A stretch of DNA of 42,448 bases, taken from Paracholeplasma morum. GTDB lineage: Bacteria > Bacillota_I > Bacilli_A > Acholeplasmatales > UBA5453. Positions 15,284-23,348 of this stretch are shown piece by piece; positions within the stretch are counted from its first letter, which is position 1, and each line of letters opens with the position of its first letter. The DNA is taken from NCBI RefSeq assembly GCF_016907055.1, contig NZ_JAFBBG010000014.1, forward strand, positions 1 through 42,448. Reading direction: 5' to 3'. A program made the translations under genes and the position numbers. Below the pieces are notes generated by a model. That model was not told where the DNA came from. It did not search any database and saw nothing but the letters and a program-made list of their open reading frames with translations.

Positions 15284-17206
15284 TTATTTGATGGTTTTGA
15301 GCAGTCTTAACGCATTTAGTATTACAACCAATGTACTTCCTTCATGGATGAAAACTGTAAAACCGATATTATTGAGTTCAAATAGATTTAAAACCAATAA
15401 TAATAGAACAACCCCCATAGAAAATAGGATATTCTGCCAAACAATTCTTCTTAATTTTAATGACACTTTGTGTGCATAACTTAGTTTCGATAGGTCATCT
15501 TTAAGGAGGATTATGTCTGAAACATCCATCGCAATGTCTGTCCCTCTACCCATAGATACGCCTATATCTGCGCTCATTAATGCAACAGAATCGTTAATCC
15601 CATCCCCTGTCATTAATACAGTCTTAGATTCTTTTTGATACGCCTTGATTAAGTCATTTTTATCAATCGGAGATAATTGGCTCTTGATTTCATCAATCCC
15701 AACCATTTCCCCTACTTTCTTAGAGACACTGTAAGTATCTCCAGTAAGCATAACGGTTTTGATGTTTTTTTGTTTAAAGTATGAGATTGCGTCTTTTGAG
15801 TCTTCTTTGATCGAATCTTCTAAAGCAATCATCATTTTAACTATTGGGTTTCCAAAGAAGAATACCGTTTTGGATTCATTTAAGTATTGTTCTTTTAGAA
15901 CCTTAAATGCCTCAGGCATTATACTAAATAACGATTCATTACCGATGATATAAGGCGTTTCATCTATAATAGTAGATAATCCGCTACCTACTTCATTTTG
16001 GATGGTTAAAGAACGGATAGAATCAACCTTAAAATGAGCAACAATCGATTTTGCAATCGGATGAGTTGAGTACGATTCCATAGAAACAAGTATTTGAGTG
16101 AGTTCATTTTTCTCTTTTAGAGTTAAAGAGGCATCATAATATACATCAGTGACAACTGGTTGTCCAGTTGTAATCGTCCCAGTTTTATCCAAAGCAACTA
16201 TATCTACATCTGCTAAATTGGATAAGTACGACCCACCTTTGATGAGTACGCCCTTCTTGGCTAGGTTTGACATCCCTGATAAAGTGGCTGGAATGTCTGT
16301 TACTGCAAGCGCACAAGGCGATGAACCGATGATGAAAATCATGGTTCGGTAAAAACTGTCCATTAAGTTCAAATCAAATAAAAACCGCATTACTAAAAAG
16401 AATACTGGCGCTAACAGTAAAATGATTGTTACATAGATGGGTTCGAATTTTTTGATCAGTTTCGCTTTCTTGGATATGTCTTTTTGAGCGCTTGTAACGA
16501 GTTCTGTAATCTTATTATAAATAGAGTCTTTTGGATCTTTAGTAATCCTAACTTGAATCTGACCGTTATGATTGATGGTTGAACCATAGACAGTATCTCC
16601 AATAGACTTATCCTTTGGCATGGATTCTCCAGTAATACTGGATTCATTTACTGAACTATGACCGAAGACAACAACACCATCAGAAGGAATTTGATCGCCA
16701 TCAAGAACCAATACGATATCATCCAGTTTGAGGCTTTCTGCATCAATAATTTCAGTTGAACCTTCTTTAACTAATCTGGCCATTTTAGGTTTCAGTTTTA
16801 TCAAGTTTGAAAGTTCCTTATGGCTCTTGCTATCTGCATAATCTTCTAATATATGCGAAAAAGCAAATATAAGGATTAATAAAGCAGCTTCATCAAAGGC
16901 ATTGATGATGATTGCCCCAATTGCCCCAAGAACCATCAATAGATGGATGTTTGGAATGAACCGTTTATGGTGAATGCTATGTAGGAGTGTTTCAACCAAA
17001 CCCTCATAAATTACATGGTGTCCACTGATAAGGATTGCGAGTGTAAGTATAGTGTTTTGGACTAAAGTATCCTTAATCCAAAAACTCACTATATAGAGAA
17101 TAAACCCAATAATTAGCCCGTATATAGGGTTTAACTTGTGATGACCGTGACTATGATTGCCATGACCTTGATGGTCATGGTTTTGATTGTCGTGATGATG
17201 TCCCAT
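15284..17206 (-). CDS. P1B-type heavy-metal ATPase, SPC/HEGST (P1B-4-like) subgroup
   Basis: The 640-residue ATPase carries the P-type motifs TGES (about residue 190), DKTGT with the phosphorylated Asp (about 338) and GDGIND (about 532). Instead of CPC the metal-site helix has SPC in 'GSSPCALAV' (about 294), and the last membrane helix has HEGST (about 622). SPC plus HEG(G/S)T marks subgroup P1B-4, whose members export Co2+, Fe2+ or Zn2+ (CoaT, PfeT, CtpD). It has no folded N-terminal metal domain, but the first 24 residues hold about 10 His, a likely metal-binding tail. Its ATG is 3 bases after the regulator's stop, with AAGGAG inside the regulator's last codons. Confidence 0.93.
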   Translation of the reverse strand: MGHHHDNQNHDHQGHGNHSHGHHKLNPIYGLIIGFILYIVSFWIKDTLVQNTILTLAILISGHHVIYEGLVETLLHSIHHKRFIPNIHLLMVLGAIGAIIINAFDEAALLILIFAFSHILEDYADSKSHKELSNLIKLKPKMARLVKEGSTEIIDAESLKLDDIVLVLDGDQIPSDGVVVFGHSSVNESSITGESMPKDKSIGDTVYGSTINHNGQIQVRITKDPKDSIYNKITELVTSAQKDISKKAKLIKKFEPIYVTIILLLAPVFFLVMRFLFDLNLMDSFYRTMIFIIGSSPCALAVTDIPATLSGMSNLAKKGVLIKGGSYLSNLADVDIVALDKTGTITTGQPVVTDVYYDASLTLKEKNELTQILVSMESYSTHPIAKSIVAHFKVDSIRSLTIQNEVGSGLSTIIDETPYIIGNESLFSIMPEAFKVLKEQYLNESKTVFFFGNPIVKMMIALEDSIKEDSKDAISYFKQKNIKTVMLTGDTYSVSKKVGEMVGIDEIKSQLSPIDKNDLIKAYQKESKTVLMTGDGINDSVALMSADIGVSMGRGTDIAMDVSDIILLKDDLSKLSYAHKVSLKLRRIVWQNILFSMGVVLLLLVLNLFELNNIGFTVFIHEGSTLVVILNALRLLKTIK

Positions 17207-17209
17207 AGG

Positions 17210-17548
17210 TTACTCCTTCACGTGTTCTAGTGCCTGGTTGAAGATATCATAAATATGATGGTCAACCAAAGAGTAGAAGATGGTTTGTTTCTCGCGTCTG
17301 CCCTTGATTAGATTCATATCTTTAAGTTGAGCTAATTGGTGTGATATCGCACTTTGAGTCATGTTTAGAATAGAGGCAATGTCATTAACGCAAACCTCAT
17401 GGGATTTAATTGCGTATAAGATTTTGATGCGTGTTTCATCAGCAAACACTTTAAACAGTTTAACCATTAAAGTTAAATCTTTAGTATCTTTCATGTTGTC
17501 TTTGATGGATTCAATGATTTCTTCGTGTTTATTACATGTTTCGTGCAT
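17210..17548 (-). CDS. ArsR/SmtB-family metal-responsive repressor
   Basis: The 112-residue winged-helix protein ends with D96-x-H98-x10-H109-x2-E112, the alpha-5 metal site of SmtB/CzrA-type sensors (Zn, Co or Ni). The alpha-3 position has EVCVND, lacking the second Cys of the CadC/ArsR CxC site, so it is an alpha-5 sensor. DNA-recognition helix: 'MTQSAISHQLAQLKD' (63-77). The N terminus (HETCNKH) could add ligands. It precedes the P1B-4 ATPase gene by 3 bases and probably represses its own operon through the palindrome at 17568-17589. ATG 17548 has AAGGAGA upstream. Confidence 0.93.
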   Translation of the reverse strand: MHETCNKHEEIIESIKDNMKDTKDLTLMVKLFKVFADETRIKILYAIKSHEVCVNDIASILNMTQSAISHQLAQLKDMNLIKGRREKQTIFYSLVDHHIYDIFNQALEHVKE

Positions 17549-17567
17549 AAGAATTCTCCTTTATGAG

Positions 17568-17589
17568 TATATGAGCATATATTCATACA
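17568..17589. promoter_or_regulatory. Putative SmtB/CzrA-type operator
   Basis: Imperfect inverted repeat TATATGAgcATATattCATACA, centred between 17578 and 17579, with the TGA...TCA half-sites usual for SmtB-family operators. It lies between the -10 box and the ribosome site of the regulator gene. Confidence 0.7.
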
Positions 17590-17615
17590 ATATACTTTTG
17601 ATTTAATATTGTCAA
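17589..17615 (-). promoter_or_regulatory. Promoter of the metal ATPase operon
   Basis: Minus-strand TTGACA (plus 17610-17615) and TATATT (plus 17589-17594), spacer 15. The operator follows directly. Confidence 0.6.
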
Positions 17616-17640
17616 TCGTTAGAAGAAAAATTAATAGGTA

Positions 17641-17669
17641 TTTCAATTTATCGGAAAGTATGTTACTAT
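17641..17669 (+). promoter_or_regulatory. Promoter of the GAF-GGDEF gene
   Basis: Extended -10 TGTTACTAT (17661-17669) with a weak -35 (tttcaa, 17641-17646) at 17-base spacing. It implies a 5' leader of about 135 bases. Confidence 0.55.
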
Positions 17670-17675
17670 TTAAAG

Positions 17676-17812
17676 ATAAATTGAGCAGTCGTGCTCGATA
17701 TAGCTTCTTGTAGATAAAAACAGGGTTTTATCGATTTTGTGGTCTATTTGTCCAAAAGGCCAGCGTATAACCAATAATGCTGTTGGATAATTATTAAAAG
17801 GAGAGGATCTAT
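17676..17812 (+). other. Long, apparently structured 5' leader of unknown class
   Basis: Between the promoter and the GGDEF gene lie several possible hairpins: ttgagca-gtcg-tgctcga (17681-17698), gataaaa...ttttatc (17713-17732), tggtc...ggcca (about 17740-17762), and ccagc...gctgttgg (17760-17786), the last ending close to the ribosome site AAGGAGAGG. There is no U tract, so it would act on translation if it is regulatory. It does not match the cyclic-di-GMP riboswitch consensus that I know. Confidence 0.4.
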
Positions 17813-18763
17813 ATGTCGTTATTAAATGAGTTAAAGTATTTCCGCAATTTTAAACTTTTGGCTTCAGATTTTATTAGTTTAGCTCAAGAGATCATTCCTG
17901 ATAAAGTCATTTTCATTAATTATCTTGATAACATCAGACAAGTTACTCTCAAGGTATCCAATCATGATCAGGCAGTAAACGTCATTGAGTCGACTTTAAT
18001 TCCTGTTGACCAAGCAATCTGTAATCAAATTGATTATCAAAATAGAACCCCACTGATATTAGAAGACATCAAAAACGCAAACTTACCGGAAAAAGTCATG
18101 TCAACCGTTGAGAATCTTAACATTGGGTCTTACTTAGGTATTCCTATTGTCTTAGAAAACGGACAAAAATTTGGTGCGCTTTGTGTTGTTGATGAGGGTA
18201 CTTCTAAGTTTAATGAAAGAGAGATTAGTCTCTTAGAAAAACTCGTTAGACTATTTAGCTATTATATTGAACTTGAAAGCATCGCTTATAAAGACACTTT
18301 AACAGGACTTTATAACGCAACCTTTTTTAAGAATTACTATAAAAACCAAAGACCAGAAAATGGCGCTTTATTTATGATTGACTTAGATGATTTTAAAACA
18401 GTTAATGATACACATGGACATCATTTTGGTAATAAAATACTGAAAACACTCGGACAAAAACTGCTAAGTGTTTCAAATAAATACCCTGATAGTGTAGCGA
18501 TTAGATTAGGTGGAGATGAGTTTTTACTGATCATACCGAACTTGTCAAAAAGAACTGAGTTAGAGCGTCTTGCCAATCAACTGGTTAATCTATTAAGTGT
18601 ATGGACGCCACTCTTAGAAGCGAATACCCTAACGGCGAGTATCGGTGTTATAAGATACGATAATGTGGACTATGATGGATTCGTGTCACTAATGAATAAT
18701 GTTGATGTCGCATTGTATAATGCGAAAAAACAAGGTAAAAATAGAGCTTCCATATTTGAATAA
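17813..18763 (+). CDS. GAF-GGDEF diguanylate cyclase
   Basis: The 316-residue soluble protein has an N-terminal GAF-type sensor (about residues 15-150, ending 'GALCVVDEG') and a C-terminal GGDEF domain (about 155-315). The active site RLGGDEF is intact near residue 232, and the 'DLDDFKTVNDTHGHHFGN' segment carries the Mg and substrate residues. The inhibitory RxxD site is degenerate (KYPD), so feedback inhibition by product may be lost. It should make cyclic di-GMP from GTP in response to a small ligand or redox signal. It is one of three cyclic-di-GMP enzymes in this window. ATG 17813 follows AAGGAGAGG. Confidence 0.92.
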   Translation: MSLLNELKYFRNFKLLASDFISLAQEIIPDKVIFINYLDNIRQVTLKVSNHDQAVNVIESTLIPVDQAICNQIDYQNRTPLILEDIKNANLPEKVMSTVENLNIGSYLGIPIVLENGQKFGALCVVDEGTSKFNEREISLLEKLVRLFSYYIELESIAYKDTLTGLYNATFFKNYYKNQRPENGALFMIDLDDFKTVNDTHGHHFGNKILKTLGQKLLSVSNKYPDSVAIRLGGDEFLLIIPNLSKRTELERLANQLVNLLSVWTPLLEANTLTASIGVIRYDNVDYDGFVSLMNNVDVALYNAKKQGKNRASIFE

Positions 18764-18772
18764 CATGATCAA

Positions 18773-18804
18773 AAAATGCCTCCACTATGGGAGGCTTTTT
18801 TTTG
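18773..18804 (+). terminator. Terminator after the GAF-GGDEF gene
   Basis: GC-rich stem gcctcc / ggaggc with loop actatg, followed by T8; A6 precedes it. Confidence 0.94.
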
Positions 18805-18805
18805 G

Positions 18806-18834
18806 TTGACTTAATTTTGATTGCGCGTTATCAT
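18806..18834 (+). promoter_or_regulatory. Promoter of the arsR-permease-thioredoxin operon
   Basis: TTGACT (18806-18811), 17-base spacer, TATCAT (18829-18834). Confidence 0.8.
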
Positions 18835-18870
18835 ATAGATAGATATCAATATAGATAAATATCAATATAG
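18835..18870 (+). repeat. Tandem 16-bp repeat, putative ArsR operator
   Basis: Two copies of ATAGATA(g/a)ATATCAAT (18835-18850 and 18851-18866) differ by one base, and a third begins (ATAG). They sit between the -10 box and the ribosome site, covering the transcription start, where a repressor would act. Confidence 0.75.
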
Positions 18871-18878
18871 GAGTAACT

Positions 18879-19163
18879 ATGAAAGAATATGCGATGCTAT
18901 TTAAAGCTTTATCTGATGAAAACCGTATAAAGATTGTTCAAATGATTCAAAATGGAGAAACATGTGCGTGTACGTTAATAGAAGGGTTGGATATTACTCA
19001 GCCTACACTGTCCTATCATATGAAATATTTAACAGATTCAGGATTAATAGAATCTCGTAAAGATGGCAACTGGACTAAGTATAAGCTAAAAGAACATAGT
19101 ATTTTGTTATTAAGAGAGTTCATTGAAGGGTTTAATCCAAAAGGTAACAGAGAGAATGATTAA
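18879..19163 (+). CDS. arsR: ArsR-family repressor, CxC type
   Basis: The 94-residue winged-helix protein has C29-x-C31 in 'NGETCACTLIE', the alpha-3 thiol site used by ArsR-type sensors for As(III)/Sb(III), and recognition helix 'ITQPTLSYHMKYLTDSGL' (about 39-56). The alpha-5 metal site of SmtB is absent, so this differs from the regulator at 17210. It begins an operon with a DUF318 (ArsP-like) permease and a thioredoxin-like protein; its stop overlaps the permease start. Autoregulation is likely through the tandem repeats just upstream. Ribosome site AGGAG at 18868-18873. Confidence 0.92.
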   Translation: MKEYAMLFKALSDENRIKIVQMIQNGETCACTLIEGLDITQPTLSYHMKYLTDSGLIESRKDGNWTKYKLKEHSILLLREFIEGFNPKGNREND

Positions 19164-20175
19164 CAAGGTATTTTTGGGTCTGAATGATATATTTTTAAAG
19201 ATGACTTGGTTAGAAGAATTGGTGAATCGATTCTTTATAGATCTAATTAAGCTAGAAGAAGACAGTGCACTATTCAAAGGGATTAGTTTTTTCTTTTACG
19301 ATGTGATTAAGATCTTTATTCTACTTACGGTTCTTATTTTCATCTCTTCATACATTCAGTCTTTCTTCACACCTCTACGTACAAGAAAGATATTATCGAA
19401 ATTAAACGGGTTTTGGGCAAACGTGGTTGGCGCATTATTAGGCACAGTAACTCCCTTTTGTTCATGTAGTTCAATTCCGATCTTTATTGGGTTTACTAAG
19501 GCTGGCTTGCCAATTGGGGTCACATTTTCATTTCTGATATCTTCACCACTGGTTGACTTAGCATCCATTATTTTATTAGCAAGCATCTTTGGTGTCAAAG
19601 TGGCGTTAGCCTATGTGATAACAGGCGTATTAATCGCAATCATTGGTGGGTCTTTGATTTCGGTATTCAAAATGGATCGTTATGTAGAAGACTTCGTTAA
19701 ACCGGATGAAAATGAACCGATTAATAACACAGAAGAATCTAGTTTAACTAGAAAAGACCGAATCGACTATGCATTGAGTGAGATAAAAACAATCATTAAA
19801 AAAGTATGGGCATACATTATCATAGGGGTAATGATAGGCGCATTTATTCATGGGTATATTCCAAGAAGTTTTATTATTACAGTACTAGGCGATAAGAATC
19901 CATTCTCTGTTTTAATCGCAACTCTAGTAGGTATTCCAATGTATGCAGATATATTTGGAACCCTTCCGATCGCTGAAGCCCTCTTAGATAAAGGGGTTGG
20001 ATTAGGGACGATACTCTCCTTTATGATGGCAGTAACAGCTCTTTCATTCCCGTCTCTAATTATGCTAAAAAAGGTTGTCAAAAAAGAACTTTTATTCCTT
20101 TTTCTTGGAATCGTATCGGTTAGTATTATTATCATGGGTTATCTATTTAATGTTGTTGGATATTTATTTATATAG
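19156..20175 (+). CDS. DUF318/ArsP-like permease
   Basis: The 339-residue membrane protein belongs to the UPF0718/DUF318 permeases, which include ArsP, an exporter of trivalent organoarsenicals. Family motifs seen are 'TPFCSCSSIPIFIGF' with the CSCSS thiol cluster (about residues 93-107), 'FLISSPLVDLASI' and, in the second half, 'GIPMYADIFGTLPIAEALL' and 'MAVTALSFPSLIMLKK'. Eight membrane segments in two halves are joined by an acidic loop (about 175-200). ATG 19156 overlaps the arsR stop; the upstream TTG/ATG readings lie deeper in arsR. With its regulator and redox partner it probably exports an arsenical or similar thiol-reactive compound. Confidence 0.85.
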   Translation: MINKVFLGLNDIFLKMTWLEELVNRFFIDLIKLEEDSALFKGISFFFYDVIKIFILLTVLIFISSYIQSFFTPLRTRKILSKLNGFWANVVGALLGTVTPFCSCSSIPIFIGFTKAGLPIGVTFSFLISSPLVDLASIILLASIFGVKVALAYVITGVLIAIIGGSLISVFKMDRYVEDFVKPDENEPINNTEESSLTRKDRIDYALSEIKTIIKKVWAYIIIGVMIGAFIHGYIPRSFIITVLGDKNPFSVLIATLVGIPMYADIFGTLPIAEALLDKGVGLGTILSFMMAVTALSFPSLIMLKKVVKKELLFLFLGIVSVSIIIMGYLFNVVGYLFI

Positions 20176-20184
20176 GAGGGTAAC

Positions 20185-20430
20185 ATGGAAATCAAAGTAT
20201 TAGGATCGGGTTGTGCAAATTGTAAAAGACTATTAGAACACGTAGAAAAGGCAGTAGAAGAACTAAATTTAAAGGCCACCATAACTTATGTGACTGATCT
20301 GGTGGAAATTGCGAAATCAGGACTTATGCGAACGCCAGGATTAATCATCGATGGTAAGATCGTATCCTCAGGAAAAGTCCTATCGATTAACGAAATAGAG
20401 ACATTATTTAAAAACTCATCAAACGGATGA
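20185..20430 (+). CDS. Thioredoxin-fold small redox protein (MTH895/TM0996 type)
   Basis: This 81-residue protein has a C10-x-x-C13 pair in 'GSGCANCKRLL' and the 'MRTPGLIIDGKIVSSGKV' stretch with the cis-Pro (about 48-65), the signature of 'redox-active disulfide protein 2'. These small glutaredoxin-like proteins often accompany DUF318 permeases and ArsR regulators, probably to reduce or pass on a thiol-bound metalloid; that role is inferred. Nine bases after the permease, with GGAGG before its ATG. Its TGA stop lies inside the operon terminator. Confidence 0.9.
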   Translation: MEIKVLGSGCANCKRLLEHVEKAVEELNLKATITYVTDLVEIAKSGLMRTPGLIIDGKIVSSGKVLSINEIETLFKNSSNG

Positions 20431-20438
20431 GTTTTTTC
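20411..20438 (+). terminator. Terminator of the arsR operon
   Basis: Stem aaactcatc / gatgagttt with loop aaacg, then T6. It overlaps the last codons and stop of the thioredoxin-like gene. Confidence 0.9.
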
Positions 20439-20468
20439 TTTAATAAACTTTAGATATTAATTAATATA

Positions 20469-20477
20469 TGATATAAT
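20469..20477 (+). promoter_or_regulatory. Extended -10 element
   Basis: TGATATAAT with perfect TATAAT at 20472-20477, 24 bases before the start codon at 20501. Confidence 0.65.
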
Positions 20478-20500
20478 TTAGTTAAATATGGGGTGATTTC

Positions 20501-21205
20501 ATGGAAGACTTACTAGGATTATGGTTTGGGTTTATTGGAATTGTCGTCGGAGCGATTATTACGTTTATTACGGAGATGATTCTAAGAAGAAATCAGATGC
20601 ACTTTGACATCTCTGTTAAGGTTAGAGAAACCCTTATGGTACTTAATGATCAACTAACAAGTACACAATCAAAGGTGTTAAAGTCTAATGAACTATCACA
20701 AAACAAAGACTTGAAAGAGGGTTTAATTTCTCTAAAAGACACCCACTATGAATTAATGAATGCCTATAAGACATTTAGAATTCATATGGGAGATTTAAAG
20801 GCATATGAGCTTAATTCAGCCATTTATCAGTATTACTTTGATCTTGCGAAAGAGAAAAATACGCTTTCTGAATTAGAATATAGGCACGGTTATATGGCAT
20901 TAAGACACGCATGCGGGTTACTCATTAATCAAACAAGATTTGAACTTGTCAAAATCAATTCAATCAAGAAAATCACCAAAAGTGATAAAACTTATCAGCT
21001 TAAAGAATATAGACGGTATGCAGAAACGATTTCTAAATGGATTAATCAAAACGAAGAGTGGATTACAAATTTTGAAGTAGAAAAAGATAACTCAAAACCG
21101 CTCTATAAAGCAAAAGAAACACTTATTAAGCGCATAAATCCTTTTTATCAAGAACTTAAAAAAATTGATCCAAAAATAACGATTAAAGTAAGACCAAATT
21201 ACTAA
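20501..21205 (+). CDS. Membrane-anchored helical protein of unknown function
   Basis: I do not recognise this 234-residue protein. It has one membrane helix at residues 4-26 ('LLGLWFGFIGIVVGAIITF') followed by a charged, mostly helical region of about 200 residues with few hydrophobic stretches and repeated Lys/Glu. No catalytic motif is visible. The layout suggests a cytoplasmic domain tethered to the membrane, or the reverse. It is followed 10 bases later by a small lipoprotein gene, with which it is probably co-transcribed. Ribosome site GGGGTGAT at 20490-20497. Confidence 0.75.
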   Translation: MEDLLGLWFGFIGIVVGAIITFITEMILRRNQMHFDISVKVRETLMVLNDQLTSTQSKVLKSNELSQNKDLKEGLISLKDTHYELMNAYKTFRIHMGDLKAYELNSAIYQYYFDLAKEKNTLSELEYRHGYMALRHACGLLINQTRFELVKINSIKKITKSDKTYQLKEYRRYAETISKWINQNEEWITNFEVEKDNSKPLYKAKETLIKRINPFYQELKKIDPKITIKVRPNY

Positions 21206-21215
21206 GGAGAACGAC

Positions 21216-21401
21216 ATGAAAAAATGCTTATGGCTTTTACTGTGCTTATTCCTCGTGGGATGTAAAGACAAGAAAGATGAAAAAGAAGATACATCTACTG
21301 AAGCCACTTATCACCTAACAACCGGGAATTATATCGTGCTTTTACAATATCAAGATTATTCAACTGGCATCAACCCAACATTAGCCTTATCTTATAATTA
21401 G
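21216..21401 (+). CDS. Small predicted lipoprotein
   Basis: This 61-residue product begins with a classical lipoprotein signal: a basic start, a hydrophobic core (residues 3-14) and the lipobox LVGC with Cys16. After the lipid attachment come a charged segment (DKKDEKEDTS) and about 30 residues ending '...GINPTLALSYN'. The mature part is very short; it could be a truncated form of a longer lipoprotein, but I see no continuing frame. Ribosome site AAGGAGA at 21204-21210, just after the stop of the upstream gene, suggests the two are one operon. No function assigned. Confidence 0.75.
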   Translation: MKKCLWLLLCLFLVGCKDKKDEKEDTSTEATYHLTTGNYIVLLQYQDYSTGINPTLALSYN

Positions 21402-21404
21402 TAA

Positions 21405-21438
21405 TAAAGCGACACTCATAATGGGCGTCGCTTCTTTT
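21405..21438. terminator. Terminator between convergent genes
   Basis: Arms aagcgac / gtcgctt around a loop of about 13 bases, followed by T6 on the plus strand; on the minus strand the T tract is weaker. Confidence 0.75.
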
Positions 21439-23247
21439 TTATTCAAATAGCCTTAACAACATTTCAATTAAACTGAAACGGTAATCCTCTAATACAATTT
21501 CTAGTGCAAGTAATGGGTCATCAGTAATGATGCCATCAACGTCTAGATTAGACATAAGTCTTATGTCTTCTTTGCTATTGGTTGTCCAAACATAAATACG
21601 CTTTTCCTTTTGATGGATAATGTCTATATAAGAACTATTCGACTTGAGAATATCTACGGATAACCCGAAATAATCGTACGTTGGACTATTGATGACATCC
21701 ATAATATCTCCATAAAACACCGGTAACAACAACATCGTCTTAATTCTATTATCAGACAAGTCTTTGATGGTTTTTAGTTGAGTTCGGTTAAATGACATAA
21801 TGATGACTTTGTCTTCTAGATTGTAAAGTTCAATCAACTCAAAGAGTTTTTCTTCGATTGGACTCGCAATGGATTTAAGCTCAAGATAGAGTTTTTGATT
21901 TCCTTCAGTTAGTATGAATACATCTTCTAAACTTGGGATTTTTTCGCCTTGATAGACTGGGTTAAACCAACTGCCAGTATCGAGAGTAGATAGTTCTTCA
22001 TAGGTCAATGATTCGACCGTTTTATGCTCTTTCAAATTGGTTGTCCTAGAAACGATACTATCATGAAATACAACAAGAACCCCGTCTTTCGTCATTCTAA
22101 TATCGAGTTCGATACCATCTGAATTTTGTTTCATGGCCTCTTCAAAAGCACTTAAGGTGTTTTCAGGCGCATAGTTTGAAGCGCCTCTATGCGCGATTAC
22201 GAGTGGTCTATTGAATAATTCTACCCTAGACCTTTCCTGTTCAATTAAGTTTTTAAATGTTTGAAAGTTGATAATTGGCACGATTATGCCTAGAAGTACC
22301 AGGGATAGAATGAAACGTTTCTTATTAAAGGAAGAAGGTTTATAAGATTCTTTAGGAATCTCATAATTAGTCTTCTTGATGTAGTCTGAGAATATGTAAG
22401 CAAAGTGTATTGGAATGATGAACATTGATGAAATGAACGTTATCCCTATATAAAGACTATAGATGATGCTTAATAACACACTTTTAACGTAAATACTACC
22501 TTGTAAAATGCTAACCAATCCCCCAATAAGAATCAATAAAAGTGCATTGACAATGAAGATGATTAGATTGATTATCAGATTGATAGAAATAATCCCAAAG
22601 ACGGTTTTATAGGGTTTGGATTGAATCATTTTGAATGATTTCATTAGAGCTTTTTTGGAGGATATACCTTCAAACTCAATGATCGGTGTAACATAAAAAC
22701 TCAATATGAAAAGAATGAAGATGATGACAAGCGCTACAGTCAGACCTGTTTGAACAATTCTAAGTTCAATGATGCTTTGAAATAGGGTTGGAATACTTTT
22801 GTTTTGAAAGAACCCCAATAACTGAATGGCCTCAACCAAAATAAAGAACACAAAGGCTCTACTAATCAGTAAGAAGAAGTTGTTTCTAAACGCACTATGA
22901 AGCCTTCTTACACCATTTAATAAAAGGGTTTTCAAAGGGATAAAAGATTCTGTAAAACTGTGTTTAAATAGCTCTCCGAGGGTTAACATTTCATATAGTA
23001 TGTATAAGGAAAAAATTAATAATACGATTAAGAATACTAAAATGGTATAAGGAGATTTTAGGTAGGCAATAAGACCGTTGTTTGTTAGGTATGTGATCCC
23101 GTTTAACCTGAGAGATAATATGAATAAGAGTCTCAGTATCGGGAATAATAGAAATACCCCAAATAAGCGGTAGATGATTTCAAATTGAATTAAGGTTTTG
23201 AGGTTAAAGGATAATCCCTTTTTTATTAAAGTGACTGTTTTAGTCAT
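21439..23247 (-). CDS. Membrane-linked glycerophosphodiester phosphodiesterase
   Basis: The 602-residue protein has an N-terminal domain with six to eight membrane segments (about residues 1-330, GPDPase_memb type) and a C-terminal GDPD domain. The catalytic residues are all visible: 'VIAHRGASNYAPENTL' (about residue 348) and 'ELDIRMTKDGVLVVFHD' (about 375-391), with later 'LELKS' and 'FGLSVD'. GDPD enzymes cut glycerophosphodiesters to glycerol-3-phosphate and an alcohol; the membrane form may act on lipid head groups or lipoglycan chains, which matters in a wall-less cell. The start at 23247 has AGGTGATG just upstream; a start at 23301 lacks such a site. Confidence 0.9.
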   Translation of the reverse strand: MTKTVTLIKKGLSFNLKTLIQFEIIYRLFGVFLLFPILRLLFILSLRLNGITYLTNNGLIAYLKSPYTILVFLIVLLIFSLYILYEMLTLGELFKHSFTESFIPLKTLLLNGVRRLHSAFRNNFFLLISRAFVFFILVEAIQLLGFFQNKSIPTLFQSIIELRIVQTGLTVALVIIFILFILSFYVTPIIEFEGISSKKALMKSFKMIQSKPYKTVFGIISINLIINLIIFIVNALLLILIGGLVSILQGSIYVKSVLLSIIYSLYIGITFISSMFIIPIHFAYIFSDYIKKTNYEIPKESYKPSSFNKKRFILSLVLLGIIVPIINFQTFKNLIEQERSRVELFNRPLVIAHRGASNYAPENTLSAFEEAMKQNSDGIELDIRMTKDGVLVVFHDSIVSRTTNLKEHKTVESLTYEELSTLDTGSWFNPVYQGEKIPSLEDVFILTEGNQKLYLELKSIASPIEEKLFELIELYNLEDKVIIMSFNRTQLKTIKDLSDNRIKTMLLLPVFYGDIMDVINSPTYDYFGLSVDILKSNSSYIDIIHQKEKRIYVWTTNSKEDIRLMSNLDVDGIITDDPLLALEIVLEDYRFSLIEMLLRLFE

Positions 23248-23348
23248 AGCATCACCTACTATTATTCTACCACTTAATGAAGAATCCCTCAATTTATTCA
23301 CCTAGTTAAAACACACATGAAGTATAATAGAAATAGGAGGCGGTTAGT

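Noticed and set aside
17676-17812. Cyclic-di-GMP riboswitch before the GGDEF gene
   Set aside because: The conserved elements of the class I and class II aptamers are not present.
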